Below, in pieces: positions 54,204 to 64,000 of a stretch of 64,000 nucleotides of DNA; the first letter of the stretch is position 1; every line of letters starts with the position of its first letter. Under the pieces are notes generated by a model. That model worked only from the letters and a program-made list of their open reading frames with translations. It did not search any database and had not been told where the DNA came from. This stretch comes from Rhizobiaceae bacterium (lineage in GTDB: Bacteria; Pseudomonadota; Alphaproteobacteria; Rhizobiales; Rhizobiaceae): NCBI GenBank assembly GCA_023953905.1, contig JAMLJA010000001.1, forward strand, positions 248,001-312,000, in the 5' to 3' direction. A program made the position numbers and the translations under genes.

Positions 54204-55034
54204 TCAGCCCCCCACGATCAGCTTGCCGACGCCTGCCAGCCACGAACCGGAGTTTTCACGCGGCTCCAGTCCACCGGACTGCAGCAGCTTGTAGGAATCC
54301 GCGTACCAGCGGCTGTCCGGGAAGTTCTGTCCAAGCACGGCCGCAGCAGCCTGCGCCTCCTGTGCTAGACCCATCGCATAATACGACTCGGTCAGACGGG
54401 CGAGCGCCTCCTCGACATGACGTGTGTTGGAATAGTTCTCCACGACATACCGGAAGCGCTTGATGGCAGCGATATACTCACGACGCTCAAGATAGTAGCG
54501 CCCAACCTGCATTTCCTTGCCGGCCAGCTGATCGCGCGCGAAACGAATCTTTGCCTGGGCGTCGTCGACGTAAGATGAGTCGGGCCAACGCTGCTCGACC
54601 TCCTCCATCGCCTCGATCGCGCGCCGCGATTCTTTCTGATCCTGCGTGACGTCGCGGATCTGGCGGAAATAGGAAAGGCCGACAATGTACTGTGCGTAGG
54701 CTGCATCTTCACTCGATGGATACAGCTGCACGTAGCGCTTGCCTGCGTTGATCGCTTCCTCGTAGTCGCCGTTGCGATAGGAGGTGAAGGCACTCATCAC
54801 CATCGCCTTGCGCGCATATTCCGAATAGGGATGCTGACGGTCGATCGCCGAGAACTTGCGCTCGGCTTCCCGCAGGCGCCCCGCATTCAGATTAGCGAGA
54901 CCTTCGTTGTAGAGCTGATCCGGAGGATCGGTCTGTTCGACATAGGTCGCGAGACTGATATCGTCATCGGACTGACAAGCCGTCAGCAGCAACGGAATGG
55001 TGACGACAGCAAGTGACACGAAAAGCCTTCGCAT
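54204..55034 (-). CDS. bamD: Outer-membrane assembly lipoprotein BamD
   Basis: 276 residues from ATG 55034, with GAGG upstream. The signal [17 protein letters not shown] gives a lipobox with Cys20. Five TPR-like helix pairs follow: [42 protein letters not shown] and [19 protein letters not shown]. BamD is the essential partner of BamA in inserting outer-membrane beta barrels. Further upstream start codons exist (for example 55067), but this one places the signal peptide at the N-terminus. Confidence 0.94.
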   Translation of the reverse strand: MRRLFVSLAVVTIPLLLTACQSDDDISLATYVEQTDPPDQLYNEGLANLNAGRLREAERKFSAIDRQHPYSEYARKAMVMSAFTSYRNGDYEEAINAGKRYVQLYPSSEDAAYAQYIVGLSYFRQIRDVTQDQKESRRAIEAMEEVEQRWPDSSYVDDAQAKIRFARDQLAGKEMQVGRYYLERREYIAAIKRFRYVVENYSNTRHVEEALARLTESYYAMGLAQEAQAAAAVLGQNFPDSRWYADSYKLLQSGGLEPRENSGSWLAGVGKLIVGG

Positions 55035-55253
55035 CGCCTTTGACCTCGCACCCGGATTAAACTGCATGTCTGTAGTCCGCCCTTTCGGCGTCACGGCTTC
55101 AAGCATCGCGCCATAAAACATAACTACCCCCGCTGGGCAACGCCATGCTTCGCCAATGGCGCTTTTTTGTGGCGCGCCCTGGGATCGGGCGTCACCATCA
55201 GGCAACACCCGCGAAAAAATGGTTAACGCGTGCCAATCAGAGCAAATGGGAGT

Positions 55254-56204
55254 TCAAAGAATCCAGGGAGCGTAGGCAGGCGCGCTGACCGCCATCAGTT
55301 CGGCCGATCTGCCGCGCACAGGCTTCGACGTCTCGACAATCTCGAATGCAGACGTATCAGACAAAAGCCGGCGCAAGGCCGCCGCATTGAGCTTGTGACC
55401 GCCTCGATGCGACCGGAAACACCCTATGAATCGGGCGCCTGCAAGGGCCAGATCACCAACGGCGTCGAGCACCTTGTGACGCACAAACTCGTTTTCGTAG
55501 CGCAGGCCGCCCATGTTGATGATGCGATTGTCGTCGCCAATCACGACAGAGTTCTCGAGCGAGGAACCGAGCGCAAATCCAGCGGCCCACAGACGCTCGA
55601 CATCCTTCATGAACCCGAAGGTACGCGCCCTTGAAATCTCGTTCCGGAACATCGTCGGCGACAGATCACCCGAAAAAACCTGGCGGCCGATCGCAGCTGA
55701 TTCGAAGTCAATCTCCACTTCGAAACGGATTCCGTTGTAGGGGCGGAACTCGGCCCAGGACGCGCCATTCTCAACGCGGACCGGCTTGATGATTCGCAGA
55801 TAGCGGCGCTTCGCCTTGAGCGTCTGAACGCCCACCTGCTCGAAAGCCTCGACATAAGGTCCCGCACTGCCATCAAGGATCGGTACTTCCCGACCATCGA
55901 TCTCGACGACGACATTGTCGATTCCCATGCCGAACAGAGCCGCCATCAAATGCTCGACAGTAGCGACATGTGCGCCGGAGAGATCACCGAGCAGCGTGCA
56001 CAGATCGGTGGACCCCACCGACGAGTGCAATGCGCGCAATTCGTGAGTCGTGCCGTCCTGAGCGATGACGTGGAACACGACACCCGCATCGGCATCGGCA
56101 GGCATGAACCTGACCGTAGCCGGCTTTCCGCTATGCACACCGGTCCCCGAAAGCGTCACCGGCGCGCGCAGTGTCGTCTGAAATTCCTGCAAATTAAACC
56201 CCAT
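55254..56204 (-). CDS. lpxC: UDP-3-O-acyl-N-acetylglucosamine deacetylase
   Basis: 316 residues from ATG 56204. Zinc ligands are in ATVEHLMAALFGMGIDN (first His) and in RHKVLDAVGDLALAG (His and Asp). The catalytic His is in FRSHRGGHKLN. The start MGFNLQEFQTTLRAPVTLSGTGVHSG is the usual one; the frame opens further upstream without similarity. LpxC performs the committed step of lipid A synthesis. It lies between bamD and ftsZ on the same strand, with a terminator before it. Confidence 0.96.
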   Translation of the reverse strand: MGFNLQEFQTTLRAPVTLSGTGVHSGKPATVRFMPADADAGVVFHVIAQDGTTHELRALHSSVGSTDLCTLLGDLSGAHVATVEHLMAALFGMGIDNVVVEIDGREVPILDGSAGPYVEAFEQVGVQTLKAKRRYLRIIKPVRVENGASWAEFRPYNGIRFEVEIDFESAAIGRQVFSGDLSPTMFRNEISRARTFGFMKDVERLWAAGFALGSSLENSVVIGDDNRIINMGGLRYENEFVRHKVLDAVGDLALAGARFIGCFRSHRGGHKLNAAALRRLLSDTSAFEIVETSKPVRGRSAELMAVSAPAYAPWIL

Positions 56205-56419
56205 TGCCCATCGGGATACGTCCACCCTCTCCCCCAAGGCTTCAGCTCCATTCGATGGGAAATTCGATATCCGGACGTGCCGGAAACGCGAGCATTGCAC
56301 CATCGATTACGGCCGGGAACATAGTCTCCGACGGGACAGACTCCAAATCACGGATTTTTACTCCGTGTAACGGCTCATGCGCATTCAGATTTCACGGTAA
56401 CGCTTTGACGTAAATGATC

Positions 56420-56458
56420 TTTTAACGAAAACAGGCAGGTGCCGAAGCACCTGCCTGT
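56420..56458 (-). terminator. Intrinsic terminator after ftsZ
   Basis: Perfect 12-base stem ACAGGCAGGTGC / GCACCTGCCTGT (56431-56458) closed by a four-base loop; on the minus strand it is followed by TTTTCGTTAAAA. It lies 28 bases after the ftsZ stop and separates it from lpxC. Stability and tail make it one of the clearest terminators here. Confidence 0.88.
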
Positions 56459-56485
56459 CTCATTGGCGGCGAAGGATCGGAGGCG

Positions 56486-58159
56486 TCAGTTGGCTTGCCG
56501 GCGAAGGAATGCCGGAATCTCCAGCTGGTCGTCCTCCTGCGTGGCGCGTGGCTGAGGGCTCAGGCGACCATGTTCGTCGAGTTGCCCGCGCCTTGGCGCG
56601 TAGAGCTGTGGGTCCTGGCTTGCCAGACGACGGGTTTCCGGTGTTGCCTGACGCAGCTTCGGCTCGCGCGGAGCCTGAGCGGCAGGCTGAAGACGTCCCG
56701 GCTCTTCCTCCTTGCGAGCAAGGCTGGTCGTCAAACGCCTGATCAATCCCATAGGTCCGCGCTCTTCGGCAGTTGCCGGACGCGCCTTGGCCTCAAGCTC
56801 TGCTTTCACCACCGGAGGGAAATCCTCCACCCGCGGCATCCGCGTCTGGGGAGCAGGCGCAGGAATCGGAGCCTGCTGGACCACTTCCCGGACAGGCATT
56901 GGCTGCGGCTGAGGCGCAGGCTGCATCATCTGCGGAGCAGGTGCTGCTGGCTGAGCGCCGTGAAAGAGCTTGCTGGCCGGCCGGAAATCATCCGCCGGAG
57001 CCACGGCTAAAGGGCGCGTCTGAATCGTATCCCCTCCGTTCTCCGAGGCACGAATGACGTCGGCGACCGGATCGGCATGCCGCTGCTGCATTTCAGGAGC
57101 ATGCTGCTGCGGTCGCAACTGCGGCTGCTGGGGCTGCTGCTGAGGCTTTGGCGGCTGCCTGATGGAAATCGGAGCCGCCGCAATTTCGGCCGCGGTCTTG
57201 TCGATGCCCGTTGCAACGACCGACACACGGATAACGCCCTCAAGGTCTTCGTCGAAGGTCGCGCCGAGAATGATGTTGGCTTCCGGATCGACTTCCTCGC
57301 GGATGCGGGTCGCAGCCTCGTCCACCTCGAAGAGGGTGAGGTCGCGGCCACCCGTGATGGAGATAAGGAGCCCCTTGGCGCCCTTCATCGAGCTCTCGTC
57401 GAGCAGCGGATTGGCAATCGCGGCTTCTGCCGCGGCCATCGCACGACCGTCGCCAGTCGCCTCGCCCGTCCCCATCATGGCCTTGCCCATCTCGCGCATC
57501 ACCGACCGAACGTCAGCGAAGTCGAGGTTGATGAGACCTTCCTTGACCATCAGATCGGTGATGCAGGCAACGCCGGAGTAGAGCACCTGGTCGGCCATTG
57601 CGAAGGCATCGGCGAAGGTTGTCTTGTCATTCGCGATGCGGAACAGGTTCTGGTTCGGGATGACGATCAGCGTATCGACGCATTTCTGCAGTTCCTCGAT
57701 ACCGAGATCGGCCGTCTTCATGCGGCGCTGACCCTCGAAATGGAAAGGCTTGGTGACGACGCCGACGGTCAGGATGCCTTTTTCGCGAGCGGCCCGAGCC
57801 ACGACAGGCGCAGCACCCGTGCCGGTGCCGCCGCCCATGCCGGCGGTGACGAAGCACATATGGGTGTTCGACAGATGATCGACGATCTCGTCAATGCACT
57901 CTTCAGCGGCTGCACGCCCGACTTCCGGCTGCGAACCGGCGCCCAGACCTTCCGTGACATGCGCGCCCAGCTGAATCAGCCGCTCGGCCTTGGACATTGT
58001 CAGCGCCTGGGCATCCGTGTTGGCGACAACGAAGTCGACCCCACGCAGCCCTGCCGTGATCATGTTGTTTACCGCATTACCGCCACCGCCGCCGACACCG
58101 AATACGGTGATCCTTGGCTTGAGTTCGGTTATGTCCGGTTTTTGGAGATTAATCGTCAT
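56486..58159 (-). CDS. ftsZ: Cell division protein FtsZ, long form
   Basis: 557 residues. The tubulin-like GTPase core (about 12-325) has the GTP loop [15 protein letters not shown] (106-120) and, earlier, [15 protein letters not shown] Gln/Pro-rich linker follows (330-535), including [20 protein letters not shown]. The C-terminal [16 protein letters not shown] is the conserved peptide that binds FtsA and other partners. It assembles the Z-ring. Such a long linker is usual for Rhizobiales. ftsA ends 74 bases upstream, and the terminator at 56420-56458 closes the transcript. Confidence 0.97.
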   Translation of the reverse strand: MTINLQKPDITELKPRITVFGVGGGGGNAVNNMITAGLRGVDFVVANTDAQALTMSKAERLIQLGAHVTEGLGAGSQPEVGRAAAEECIDEIVDHLSNTHMCFVTAGMGGGTGTGAAPVVARAAREKGILTVGVVTKPFHFEGQRRMKTADLGIEELQKCVDTLIVIPNQNLFRIANDKTTFADAFAMADQVLYSGVACITDLMVKEGLINLDFADVRSVMREMGKAMMGTGEATGDGRAMAAAEAAIANPLLDESSMKGAKGLLISITGGRDLTLFEVDEAATRIREEVDPEANIILGATFDEDLEGVIRVSVVATGIDKTAAEIAAAPISIRQPPKPQQQPQQPQLRPQQHAPEMQQRHADPVADVIRASENGGDTIQTRPLAVAPADDFRPASKLFHGAQPAAPAPQMMQPAPQPQPMPVREVVQQAPIPAPAPQTRMPRVEDFPPVVKAELEAKARPATAEERGPMGLIRRLTTSLARKEEEPGRLQPAAQAPREPKLRQATPETRRLASQDPQLYAPRRGQLDEHGRLSPQPRATQEDDQLEIPAFLRRQAN

Positions 58160-58233
58160 TTCTGCCTTCCTTCGCCTTTTTGCCGCTCGCCGCTGCGGCC
58201 GCCAATGGGGCTGTCCCCGCCAAACTCAAATTA

Positions 58234-59538
58234 CTAAAAACTGTCCCTGATCCACTGCCCGACCCGCTGTAGGCGGCCGTTGGTGCCAGTTGCTCGCAAG
58301 ATCTGCCGCCCCTTCGGCTGCCTTCCCTCAAGGCCCGCCGCCTGCGGATAAATCAGCATCCCAACCGTCGCCGCGAATGCCGGCCCCTTCGCCGCCTCTG
58401 GAAGGCCGGCCACACCGAGCGGACGTCCGACACGCACATTTCGCCCAAGGATCCGCCGTGCCGCTTCCGGCAATCCACCGAGTTGCGCCGCACCACCGGT
58501 GAGAATCACCCGCTTGCCGACGACGTTGCCGTAACCGGAGCTGTTCAGCCTGTCCCTGACAATTTCGAGCGTTTCGTCGATGCGCGCGCGAACGATCCGC
58601 GTCAAAGCCGCACGGGGCACCTGCATCGCTACATCGCCATCGTCGCCAATCGGCTGAACGGAAACGACGTCGCGATCATCCACGCCCCCAGGCAGGGCCG
58701 AGCCATGCATAACCTTCAGCCGCTCCGCATCCTCGAGACGCGTCGACAGGCCCTTTGCGATGTCGAGCGTGACGTGATTGCCGCCGATCGGCAGGGAATC
58801 GGCATGAACGAATTTGCCGTCCATGAAAATCGAAATAGAAGTTGTGCCGCCGCCCATGTCGATGCATGCGGCGCCCATTTCCAGCTCGTCATCCACCAGC
58901 GCCGACAGGCCGCTCGCATAAGATGTCGCGACAAGGCGATCGACCGAAAGGTGAGATCGGTTGACGCAAAGCTCGAGATTCCGGAGCGGAGCTGCATCTC
59001 CCGTCAAAACATGCATGTCCACGCCCAGCGTATCGCCCATCATGCCGCGGGGATCGCGCACGCCCCGTTCCGCATCCAGGGAGAAGGCGACCGGCAGGGA
59101 ATGCACGACCTGCCGCTGCGCCTTGAGCGCCTGCTTGGCGCCCGCAGCGAGCACACGCCTGACATCGGCTGCCTCGACCTCGTGACCGCCGAGATTGATC
59201 GTTGCGGAAAATGTCTCGCTCCGCAGACGGCCCGCACTCAGGTTCACGATCAGCGAGTCAACTGTAATGCCCGCCATCCGCTCTGCCGCGTCCACGGCAA
59301 GACGTATTGCCTGCTCGGCCCGGTTCAGATCCACGATCACGCCGGACTTCACGCCCTGCGACTTCTGATGCCCGATGCCGATCACTCGGATCTGATGCGT
59401 CCGTCCCTTCAGCAATTGGCTGCCTTCGCGAGGCTTCAGCTTCGCGATCATGCAACAGACTTTGTTCGACCCCACATCCAGCACGGTGACGATGCCGGAG
59501 CGAAGCGAATCGTTCGATTGAACACCGAGCCAGCTCAT
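58234..59538 (-). CDS. ftsA: Cell division protein FtsA
   Basis: 434 residues, actin/Hsp70-like ATPase. VTVLDVGSNKVCCMIAKL near the N-terminus (phosphate 1), CIDMGGGTTSISIFMDGKF (phosphate 2) and GKRVILTGGAAQLGGLPEAA (adenosine) are present. The C-terminus LQRVGQWIRDSF is an amphipathic membrane-targeting helix. FtsA links FtsZ filaments to the membrane. It overlaps ftsQ by four bases (ATGA), so the two are coupled. Confidence 0.96.
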   Translation of the reverse strand: MSWLGVQSNDSLRSGIVTVLDVGSNKVCCMIAKLKPREGSQLLKGRTHQIRVIGIGHQKSQGVKSGVIVDLNRAEQAIRLAVDAAERMAGITVDSLIVNLSAGRLRSETFSATINLGGHEVEAADVRRVLAAGAKQALKAQRQVVHSLPVAFSLDAERGVRDPRGMMGDTLGVDMHVLTGDAAPLRNLELCVNRSHLSVDRLVATSYASGLSALVDDELEMGAACIDMGGGTTSISIFMDGKFVHADSLPIGGNHVTLDIAKGLSTRLEDAERLKVMHGSALPGGVDDRDVVSVQPIGDDGDVAMQVPRAALTRIVRARIDETLEIVRDRLNSSGYGNVVGKRVILTGGAAQLGGLPEAARRILGRNVRVGRPLGVAGLPEAAKGPAFAATVGMLIYPQAAGLEGRQPKGRQILRATGTNGRLQRVGQWIRDSF

Positions 59539-60473
59539 GTGTTCTTCCCCGCCTTCTTGCGAGCCTTGGCCTGCGCCTCCAACTCGGCGGTCCGACGCTC
59601 GACACCCTCAGGCGACAACTGCAGCACCAGACGGTCTGGAATGCGCATATCGACAGCCACGACATCGCGCCGGAACAGTCCGCCGCTTTGGTCGAATGCG
59701 AGGAGATCGATCATCGCCTGGCCAGCGCCATCTTCCGGCAGCTTGACGGTCATTCCATTGGTCAGATGAAGATCCCACCGACGGTCCGCCACACGGACAT
59801 AGGCTTTCACACGACGCGCCAGCTCGGGATGCGTGGCGACGACATCCAGAAACTGCTGGGCATCCTCGGGAGCCCCAACGCCGATCACCTGAGGCAGGCT
59901 GGAAAGACGCCCGCCATTGAATGGGGCAATCACCCGGCCATTCTTCTCGATGACAACAAGGTCGGCACCATGCTGCCAGATTGCAAAGGGCTCGCGCTCG
60001 GTAACCTGAACCTCGATCTCGTCGGGATAGATTTTCCTGACGGAGGCAACCTCCACCCAGGGCAATTCCTCGACGCGCTGACGCGCCGCATCGGCATTGA
60101 ACCCGACAAGCGACGTCCAGCCATCGAGCTGAAGACTTCCCAGAATATCGATCTCGGACGTCTGCTGGTGACCGACCACCTTGATCTGGTCGACGGCAAA
60201 TCCGGTCCGCGCGGTTACCGCCTGTGCATAGTCGGGAATGTGGCCACCGAGATAGGCACCATAGAGGCCGGTGAGCCCGAGGAACGACGCCGTCAACGCG
60301 GTCGCAGCGTAGCGCGGCGGCGCAATCTCGCCATCGCTCAAACGCTTCCACAGCCGCGCCGGGCGACGCAGCAGCTTGGGAAGAACCAGTTTCTCTCGGA
60401 ATGCAGCAATCGGAAGGCCATGCGCGCCGCGCATTCCACCCCGATCACTTTGACCCGGCCTCAACGCAAACAC
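59535..60473 (-). CDS. ftsQ: Cell division protein FtsQ
   Basis: 312 residues from GTG 60473, with GGAGG about eight bases upstream. A basic cytoplasmic part (1-60), a membrane helix (about 58-78, [20 protein letters not shown]), a POTRA domain ([18 protein letters not shown]) and the FtsQ beta domain follow. It holds the FtsQLB complex that activates septal wall synthesis. The start overlaps the ddl stop by 13 bases. A further ATG at 60494 would add seven residues. Confidence 0.93.
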   Translation of the reverse strand: MFALRPGQSDRGGMRGAHGLPIAAFREKLVLPKLLRRPARLWKRLSDGEIAPPRYAATALTASFLGLTGLYGAYLGGHIPDYAQAVTARTGFAVDQIKVVGHQQTSEIDILGSLQLDGWTSLVGFNADAARQRVEELPWVEVASVRKIYPDEIEVQVTEREPFAIWQHGADLVVIEKNGRVIAPFNGGRLSSLPQVIGVGAPEDAQQFLDVVATHPELARRVKAYVRVADRRWDLHLTNGMTVKLPEDGAGQAMIDLLAFDQSGGLFRRDVVAVDMRIPDRLVLQLSPEGVERRTAELEAQAKARKKAGKNT

Positions 60474-61387
60474 GAAGCGTCCTCCACCATCCAACTCAAG
60501 AGTTCACCGAACGCATGCCCCGCATGGGCAGCAATCTCGGGCACCAATGAGGTCGGCGTCATGCCGGGCTGGGTGTTTACCTCCAACCAGACAATTTCGC
60601 CGTTTTCGGAGTGACGATCGTCGTAACGGAAGTCAGATCTGGAAACGCCGCGACAGCCGATCGCTTGGTGCGCCTTGAGAGCCAGTGTCTGTATTTTTTG
60701 GTAAATATTCGGTGAAATTTTTGCGGGAACTTCGTGTTTTGATCCACCCGGCGCATACTTTGAGTCGTAATCGTAGAAGTTGTGACCGACAGGGACGATC
60801 TCGCACACCCCTAACGCAACGTCACCCATCACCGCACAGGTCAGCTCACGTCCATGGACATAGCGCTCGACCATAACGATATCGCCATATCGCCATTCGT
60901 CGGATGCGATCACCTGGGGCGGATGCGACTGCCCCTCCCTAACAATGACAACTCCGAAGCTCGATCCCTCATTGACCGGCTTGACCACATAGGGCGGCTT
61001 CATGGGGTGCTCGGAAGCGATCGTCTTCCGGTCGATGACGCGAGATTCCGCAATCGGCACACCGGCGGCTTTCGCGATGCGTTTGGCCTTGTCCTTGTTC
61101 ATGGCAAGCGCAGAGGCAAGAACGCCAGAATGCGTATAGGGAATTGCTAGATATTCGAGGATGCCCTGAATGGTCCCGTCTTCGCCAAACGGACCATGAA
61201 GCGCATTGAACGCGACGTCCGGGCGCAACTCACCAAGAACCGAGCCCACATCACGGCCGACATCGACACGGCTGACCCGATACCCTTCACCCTCAAGCGC
61301 ATCGGCACACGCATTCCCCGAGGAAAGAGACACCGGTCGCTCCGAGGAGAATCCCCCCATCAGTACGGCCACGTGTTGCTTTGTCAT
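60461..61387 (-). CDS. ddl: D-alanine--D-alanine ligase
   Basis: 308 residues with a D-ala ligase N-terminal domain ([19 protein letters not shown]) and an ATP-grasp domain ([57 protein letters not shown]). It makes the D-Ala-D-Ala dipeptide of peptidoglycan stems. The ribosome site GAGAGGG is next to a TTTTTTTGGGGGG homopolymer run in the leader. The GANTC-rich gap 61421-61621 lies directly upstream and presumably holds its promoter. Confidence 0.96.
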   Translation of the reverse strand: MTKQHVAVLMGGFSSERPVSLSSGNACADALEGEGYRVSRVDVGRDVGSVLGELRPDVAFNALHGPFGEDGTIQGILEYLAIPYTHSGVLASALAMNKDKAKRIAKAAGVPIAESRVIDRKTIASEHPMKPPYVVKPVNEGSSFGVVIVREGQSHPPQVIASDEWRYGDIVMVERYVHGRELTCAVMGDVALGVCEIVPVGHNFYDYDSKYAPGGSKHEVPAKISPNIYQKIQTLALKAHQAIGCRGVSRSDFRYDDRHSENGEIVWLEVNTQPGMTPTSLVPEIAAHAGHAFGELLSWMVEDASCLR

Positions 61388-61695
61388 ACCCTCTCACTCC
61401 CCCCAAAAAAACAGGGAATTGACTCAGCCCATGACTCGAACGCCCCCGACAGGTTTCCCAGCGCGAACTCTGCGTGCAGTGACACGCCAACGACTCAAAT
61501 CAGAACACTAGAACCCCAAAGAATCAGAGACTGGATTCGGTGGCAAGAACTCAATTTGAATTAATTGCCGCCGATTCATCATTTGATTCCAACGCGATGA
61601 AAACGGGAGCCAGTGTGACTCATTTGCATCGCAAACTGACGCTGAAGATGATGAGTACGAATACCGTGGCGAGAGGCGACGCCGAGCCGGATGCC
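61388..61695. promoter_or_regulatory. GANTC-rich gap between murB and ddl (308 bases)
   Basis: No convincing gene lies here; a plus-strand frame from 61540 runs into murB antisense and shows no family pattern. Eight GANTC sites stand at 61421, 61433, 61492, 61521, 61534, 61573, 61585 and 61617. The arms CAATT (61552-61556) and AATTG (61563-61567) flank a six-base AT-rich spacer. The minus-strand leader of ddl has a T7G6 run (about 61400-61411). It is the likely promoter region of the ddl-ftsQ-ftsA-ftsZ genes. Confidence 0.65.
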
Positions 61696-62661
61696 CTAGA
61701 GCAACTGTCCGAGAAACTGTTGGACCTCTCGGCCCTTCACGAACTTTCCGATCCGCTTGATCTCCCACTCCAGCCTGATGCCCGAGGTTTCGAGAACGCG
61801 AGCACGGACCGTCTCGCCGAGATACTCAAGGTCGTAGCCGGTCGCCGTACCGGTATTAATCATGAAGTTGCAGTGCAGAGGTGACATCTGCGCGCCGCCG
61901 ATCATCAGCCCACGGCAGCCTGCCCTGTCGATTTCTCGCCAGGCTGACGTGCCAGGCGGATTCTTGAACGTCGAACCGCCGGTCTTTTCGCGGATGGGCT
62001 GCACCGTCTCGCGATGATGCTGGACGGCGTCCATCTCGCGCCGGATCGTGTCGCGATCCTCCGGATAGCCTTCGAACAAAGCGGAGGTGAAAACCAGTCC
62101 CTTGGGCGCGGTCGAATGGCGATACGAATATCCCATGTCTTCGTTCGACAGGATGTGAACATTGCCCTGCCGGTCAAGCGCCCTCACCTCGACCACGCGC
62201 TCACGCGTCTCGACGCCGTTCGCGCCTGCATTCATGCGCAGCGCGCCGCCAATGCCGCCGGGAATGCCATGATAAAAATGGAATCCTCCGATGCCCGCAT
62301 CGAGGGCTGCCGCGGCAAGGCGTTTGTCGGGTGTTGCAGCGCCAGCGCGGATCTGCGTGTCCGACACGACCTCTGCAGTGCCAAAGCCCTTCGCCGACAA
62401 CCGCACGACAAAGCCCCTGAGACCGCCGTCACGCACCAGCAGATTCGAGCCGATGCCGACCACGAGCAACTGCACATCTTCGGGAATGGCTTTCAGAAAA
62501 GCCGCAAGATCTTCCTCATCGGCCGGCTGAAACATGGCATCGGCAATACCGCCGGCCCGGAACCACGTGATCTTCTCCATCTCAGCGTCGACCGTCATGC
62601 GGCCGCGAAGGCCCGCAAGCCGATCACCGAGGGATTCGATAAGCGCTTGGCCCGGCGTCAT
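61696..62661 (-). CDS. murB: UDP-N-acetylenolpyruvoylglucosamine reductase
   Basis: 321 residues. The FAD domain has [20 protein letters not shown] and [37 protein letters not shown] and [12 protein letters not shown] (with the catalytic Ser) follow. The C-terminal domain lacks the Tyr loop of type I enzymes, which suggests type II. It reduces enolpyruvyl to lactyl, giving UDP-MurNAc. The start overlaps the murC stop by four bases (ATGA). Confidence 0.96.
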   Translation of the reverse strand: MTPGQALIESLGDRLAGLRGRMTVDAEMEKITWFRAGGIADAMFQPADEEDLAAFLKAIPEDVQLLVVGIGSNLLVRDGGLRGFVVRLSAKGFGTAEVVSDTQIRAGAATPDKRLAAAALDAGIGGFHFYHGIPGGIGGALRMNAGANGVETRERVVEVRALDRQGNVHILSNEDMGYSYRHSTAPKGLVFTSALFEGYPEDRDTIRREMDAVQHHRETVQPIREKTGGSTFKNPPGTSAWREIDRAGCRGLMIGGAQMSPLHCNFMINTGTATGYDLEYLGETVRARVLETSGIRLEWEIKRIGKFVKGREVQQFLGQLL

Positions 62662-64000
62662 GGAGCACCACCACCAGATGCCAGTTCATTCGGCAATGCA
62701 TACGCCCATTGCGTGATGTTGCCGGCCCCCAGAAACACCACGAAGTCACCAGACTTGGCGAGGGCACGCACGGCTGGCGCAATCCCCTGAGGGTTCTCGA
62801 TAAAGCGCGCGTCGCGATGACCGCCGGCCCGGATACGGGCGGCCAGAGCCTCGGAAGTGACGCCCTCGATGGGATCCTCGCCCGCCGGATAGACCGGAGC
62901 GACCATGACCGTATCGGCATCATTGAAACATGACGAGAAGTCGTCAAAGAGATCGCGCAACCGGGTGTAGCGATGCGGCTGAGCTATCGCGATCACACGT
63001 CCCTGGGTCGACTCGCGCGCGGCACGTAGCACCGCTTTGATCTCTACCGGATGATGGCCGTAGTCATCGAAGATCTGCACGCCGTTCCATGTGCCCGTCG
63101 CGGTAAAGCGGCGTTTGACGCCACCGAATGACGCCAGCCCCTTGCGTATCGCCTCGGCCGGTATCTCGAGCTCGTGGGCAACCGCTATCGCGGCCGTCGC
63201 ATTGGAAACATTATGGCGACCCGCCATCGGCATTCTGAGGTCGCGGATCGCCTGTTCATCGCCGGTCTTGCGGTTGCGCAGAACAACGTCGAACACCGAC
63301 ACCGCGCCATCCATGCGATGGTTCTCGAAACGCACATCGGCCTGAGCATTCTGTCCGTATGTGATGACCCGCCGATCCTCGATGCGTGACACCATGGCCT
63401 GGACCTCGGGATGGTCCGTGCACATCACGCCAAAACCGTAAAACGGCACATTCTCGACAAACTGACGAAACGCTTCGCGCACCTTGTCGAACGAGCCATA
63501 GTGATCGAGATGCTCGGGGTCGATGTTTGTGATGACCGCAATATCGGCCGGCAACTTGAGAAACGTGCCGTCGCTTTCATCGGCTTCGACGACCATCCAG
63601 TCACCCCGGCCGATACGGGCGTTCGTGCCGTAGGCATTGATGATGCCGCCATTGATAACGGTGGGGTCGAGATCGCCCGCTTCAAGCAGCGTTGCCACGA
63701 GAGATGTCGTGGTGGTCTTTCCGTGCGTCCCACCTATGGCGATGGCCTGCCGGAAGCGCATCAGTTCGGCCAGCATTTCAGCCCGGCGAACGATCGGCAG
63801 CAAGCGTTCGCGCGCGGCAGCGAGTTCCGGGTTCGACTTCTTGATCGCTGTCGATATGACGACGACCTCGGCGTCGCCGAGATTCTCGGCCCGATGTCCA
63901 ACGAAGCACTTGATGCCCTTTGCCGAAAGACGCTGCACATTGGCGCTGTCAGACTGATCCGACCCCTGAACCGCGTAGCCCAGGCTATGCAACACCTCGG
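62658..64000 (-). CDS. murC: UDP-N-acetylmuramate--L-alanine ligase (5' end outside window)
   Basis: About 447 residues visible; the first 25-30, holding the usual GIGGIGMSG motif, lie beyond the right edge. [20 protein letters not shown] is the ATP loop, followed by [33 protein letters not shown] and [15 protein letters not shown], all standard for Mur ligases and MurC. It adds L-Ala to UDP-MurNAc. The internal ATG at 63995 is not the real start. It overlaps murB (ATGA), so the coupled murC-murB transcript enters from outside. Confidence 0.95.
   Translation of the reverse strand, partial: EVLHSLGYAVQGSDQSDSANVQRLSAKGIKCFVGHRAENLGDAEVVVISTAIKKSNPELAAARERLLPIVRRAEMLAELMRFRQAIAIGGTHGKTTTTSLVATLLEAGDLDPTVINGGIINAYGTNARIGRGDWMVVEADESDGTFLKLPADIAVITNIDPEHLDHYGSFDKVREAFRQFVENVPFYGFGVMCTDHPEVQAMVSRIEDRRVITYGQNAQADVRFENHRMDGAVSVFDVVLRNRKTGDEQAIRDLRMPMAGRHNVSNATAAIAVAHELEIPAEAIRKGLASFGGVKRRFTATGTWNGVQIFDDYGHHPVEIKAVLRAARESTQGRVIAIAQPHRYTRLRDLFDDFSSCFNDADTVMVAPVYPAGEDPIEGVTSEALAARIRAGGHRDARFIENPQGIAPAVRALAKSGDFVVFLGAGNITQWAYALPNELASGGGAP

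Noticed and set aside
57077..58237. 386-residue plus-strand frame opposite ftsZ
   Set aside because: Antisense shadow of ftsZ; no domain pattern and no promoter or ribosome site.
58483..59769. 428-residue plus-strand frame opposite ftsA
   Set aside because: Antisense shadow of ftsA; the coding strand carries all FtsA motifs.
61540..61884. Possible plus-strand gene of 114 residues between ddl and murB
   Set aside because: Two thirds lie antisense to murB, with no ribosome site. The first part is AT-richer intergenic DNA, better explained as a promoter region.

Overview
This window looks like core chromosome of an alphaproteobacterium of the order Rhizobiales, probably Phyllobacteriaceae (Mesorhizobium-like). 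The evidence is high GC, the permuted two-piece tmRNA with tag ANDNYAEARLAA, an SspB-alpha ClpXP adaptor, a long FtsZ, the hflK-hflC-DUF2065-degP and ddl-ftsQ-ftsA-ftsZ gene orders, and a CCUCCUCCC-loop sRNA. The genus is inference. I see no insertion sequence, prophage, integrase, CRISPR array, rRNA or tRNA. Almost all long ORFs opposite the genes described are high-GC shadows.

Layout. 1-3920 (minus): a cut-off RecD-like helicase, a membrane-anchored unknown, a cobalt-type nitrile hydratase operon (alpha, beta, activator) and a LysE-type exporter. 4040-6720 (minus): acetolactate synthase ilvH and ilvI behind a classic attenuator whose leader peptide carries an Ile-Ile-Leu-Val-Val run. 6668-14530: two GNAT acetyltransferases, an NTF2-flavin monooxygenase fusion, an orphan HerA-type ATPase, a diguanylate cyclase, miaA and serB. 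14583-20057 (minus): degP, DUF2065, hflC, hflK, folA, thyA. 20200-24353: ssrA, a small ATPase, a divergent MFS/TetR pair, then sspB-DUF4169-RHH. 24372-35097: AsmA-like protein, D-lactate dehydrogenase-type flavoprotein, thioesterase, an unknown 397-residue protein, small proteins, a cupin, a TMEM43 protein, an L,D-transpeptidase and an OmpA-type lipoprotein.

35112-40425: a CpxAR-like operon (Spy-like protein, response regulator, histidine kinase) divergent from a UvrD helicase. The promoter region holds an exact GTAAA-N5-GTAAA box. 40512-50118: fatty-acid desaturase, the CCUCCUCCC-loop sRNA, SDR, CPBP protease, hexapeptide acetyltransferase, CreA, a small membrane protein, a Sco1 protein, prmA, a DUF1127-like protein, aminopeptidase P and AzlCD. 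50220-64000 (minus): ligA, recN, bamD, lpxC, ftsZ, ftsA, ftsQ, ddl, murB and a truncated murC, i.e. the division and envelope cluster.

Themes. Envelope biogenesis and proteostasis dominate (dcw cluster, lpxC, bamD, degP, hflKC, Spy/two-component system, L,D-transpeptidase). The most interesting non-coding signals are eight GANTC (CcrM) sites within 201 bp between murB and ddl, the anti-Shine-Dalgarno-loop sRNA with its own promoter and terminator, the apparently leaderless ilv attenuator, and the CpxR-type direct repeat.
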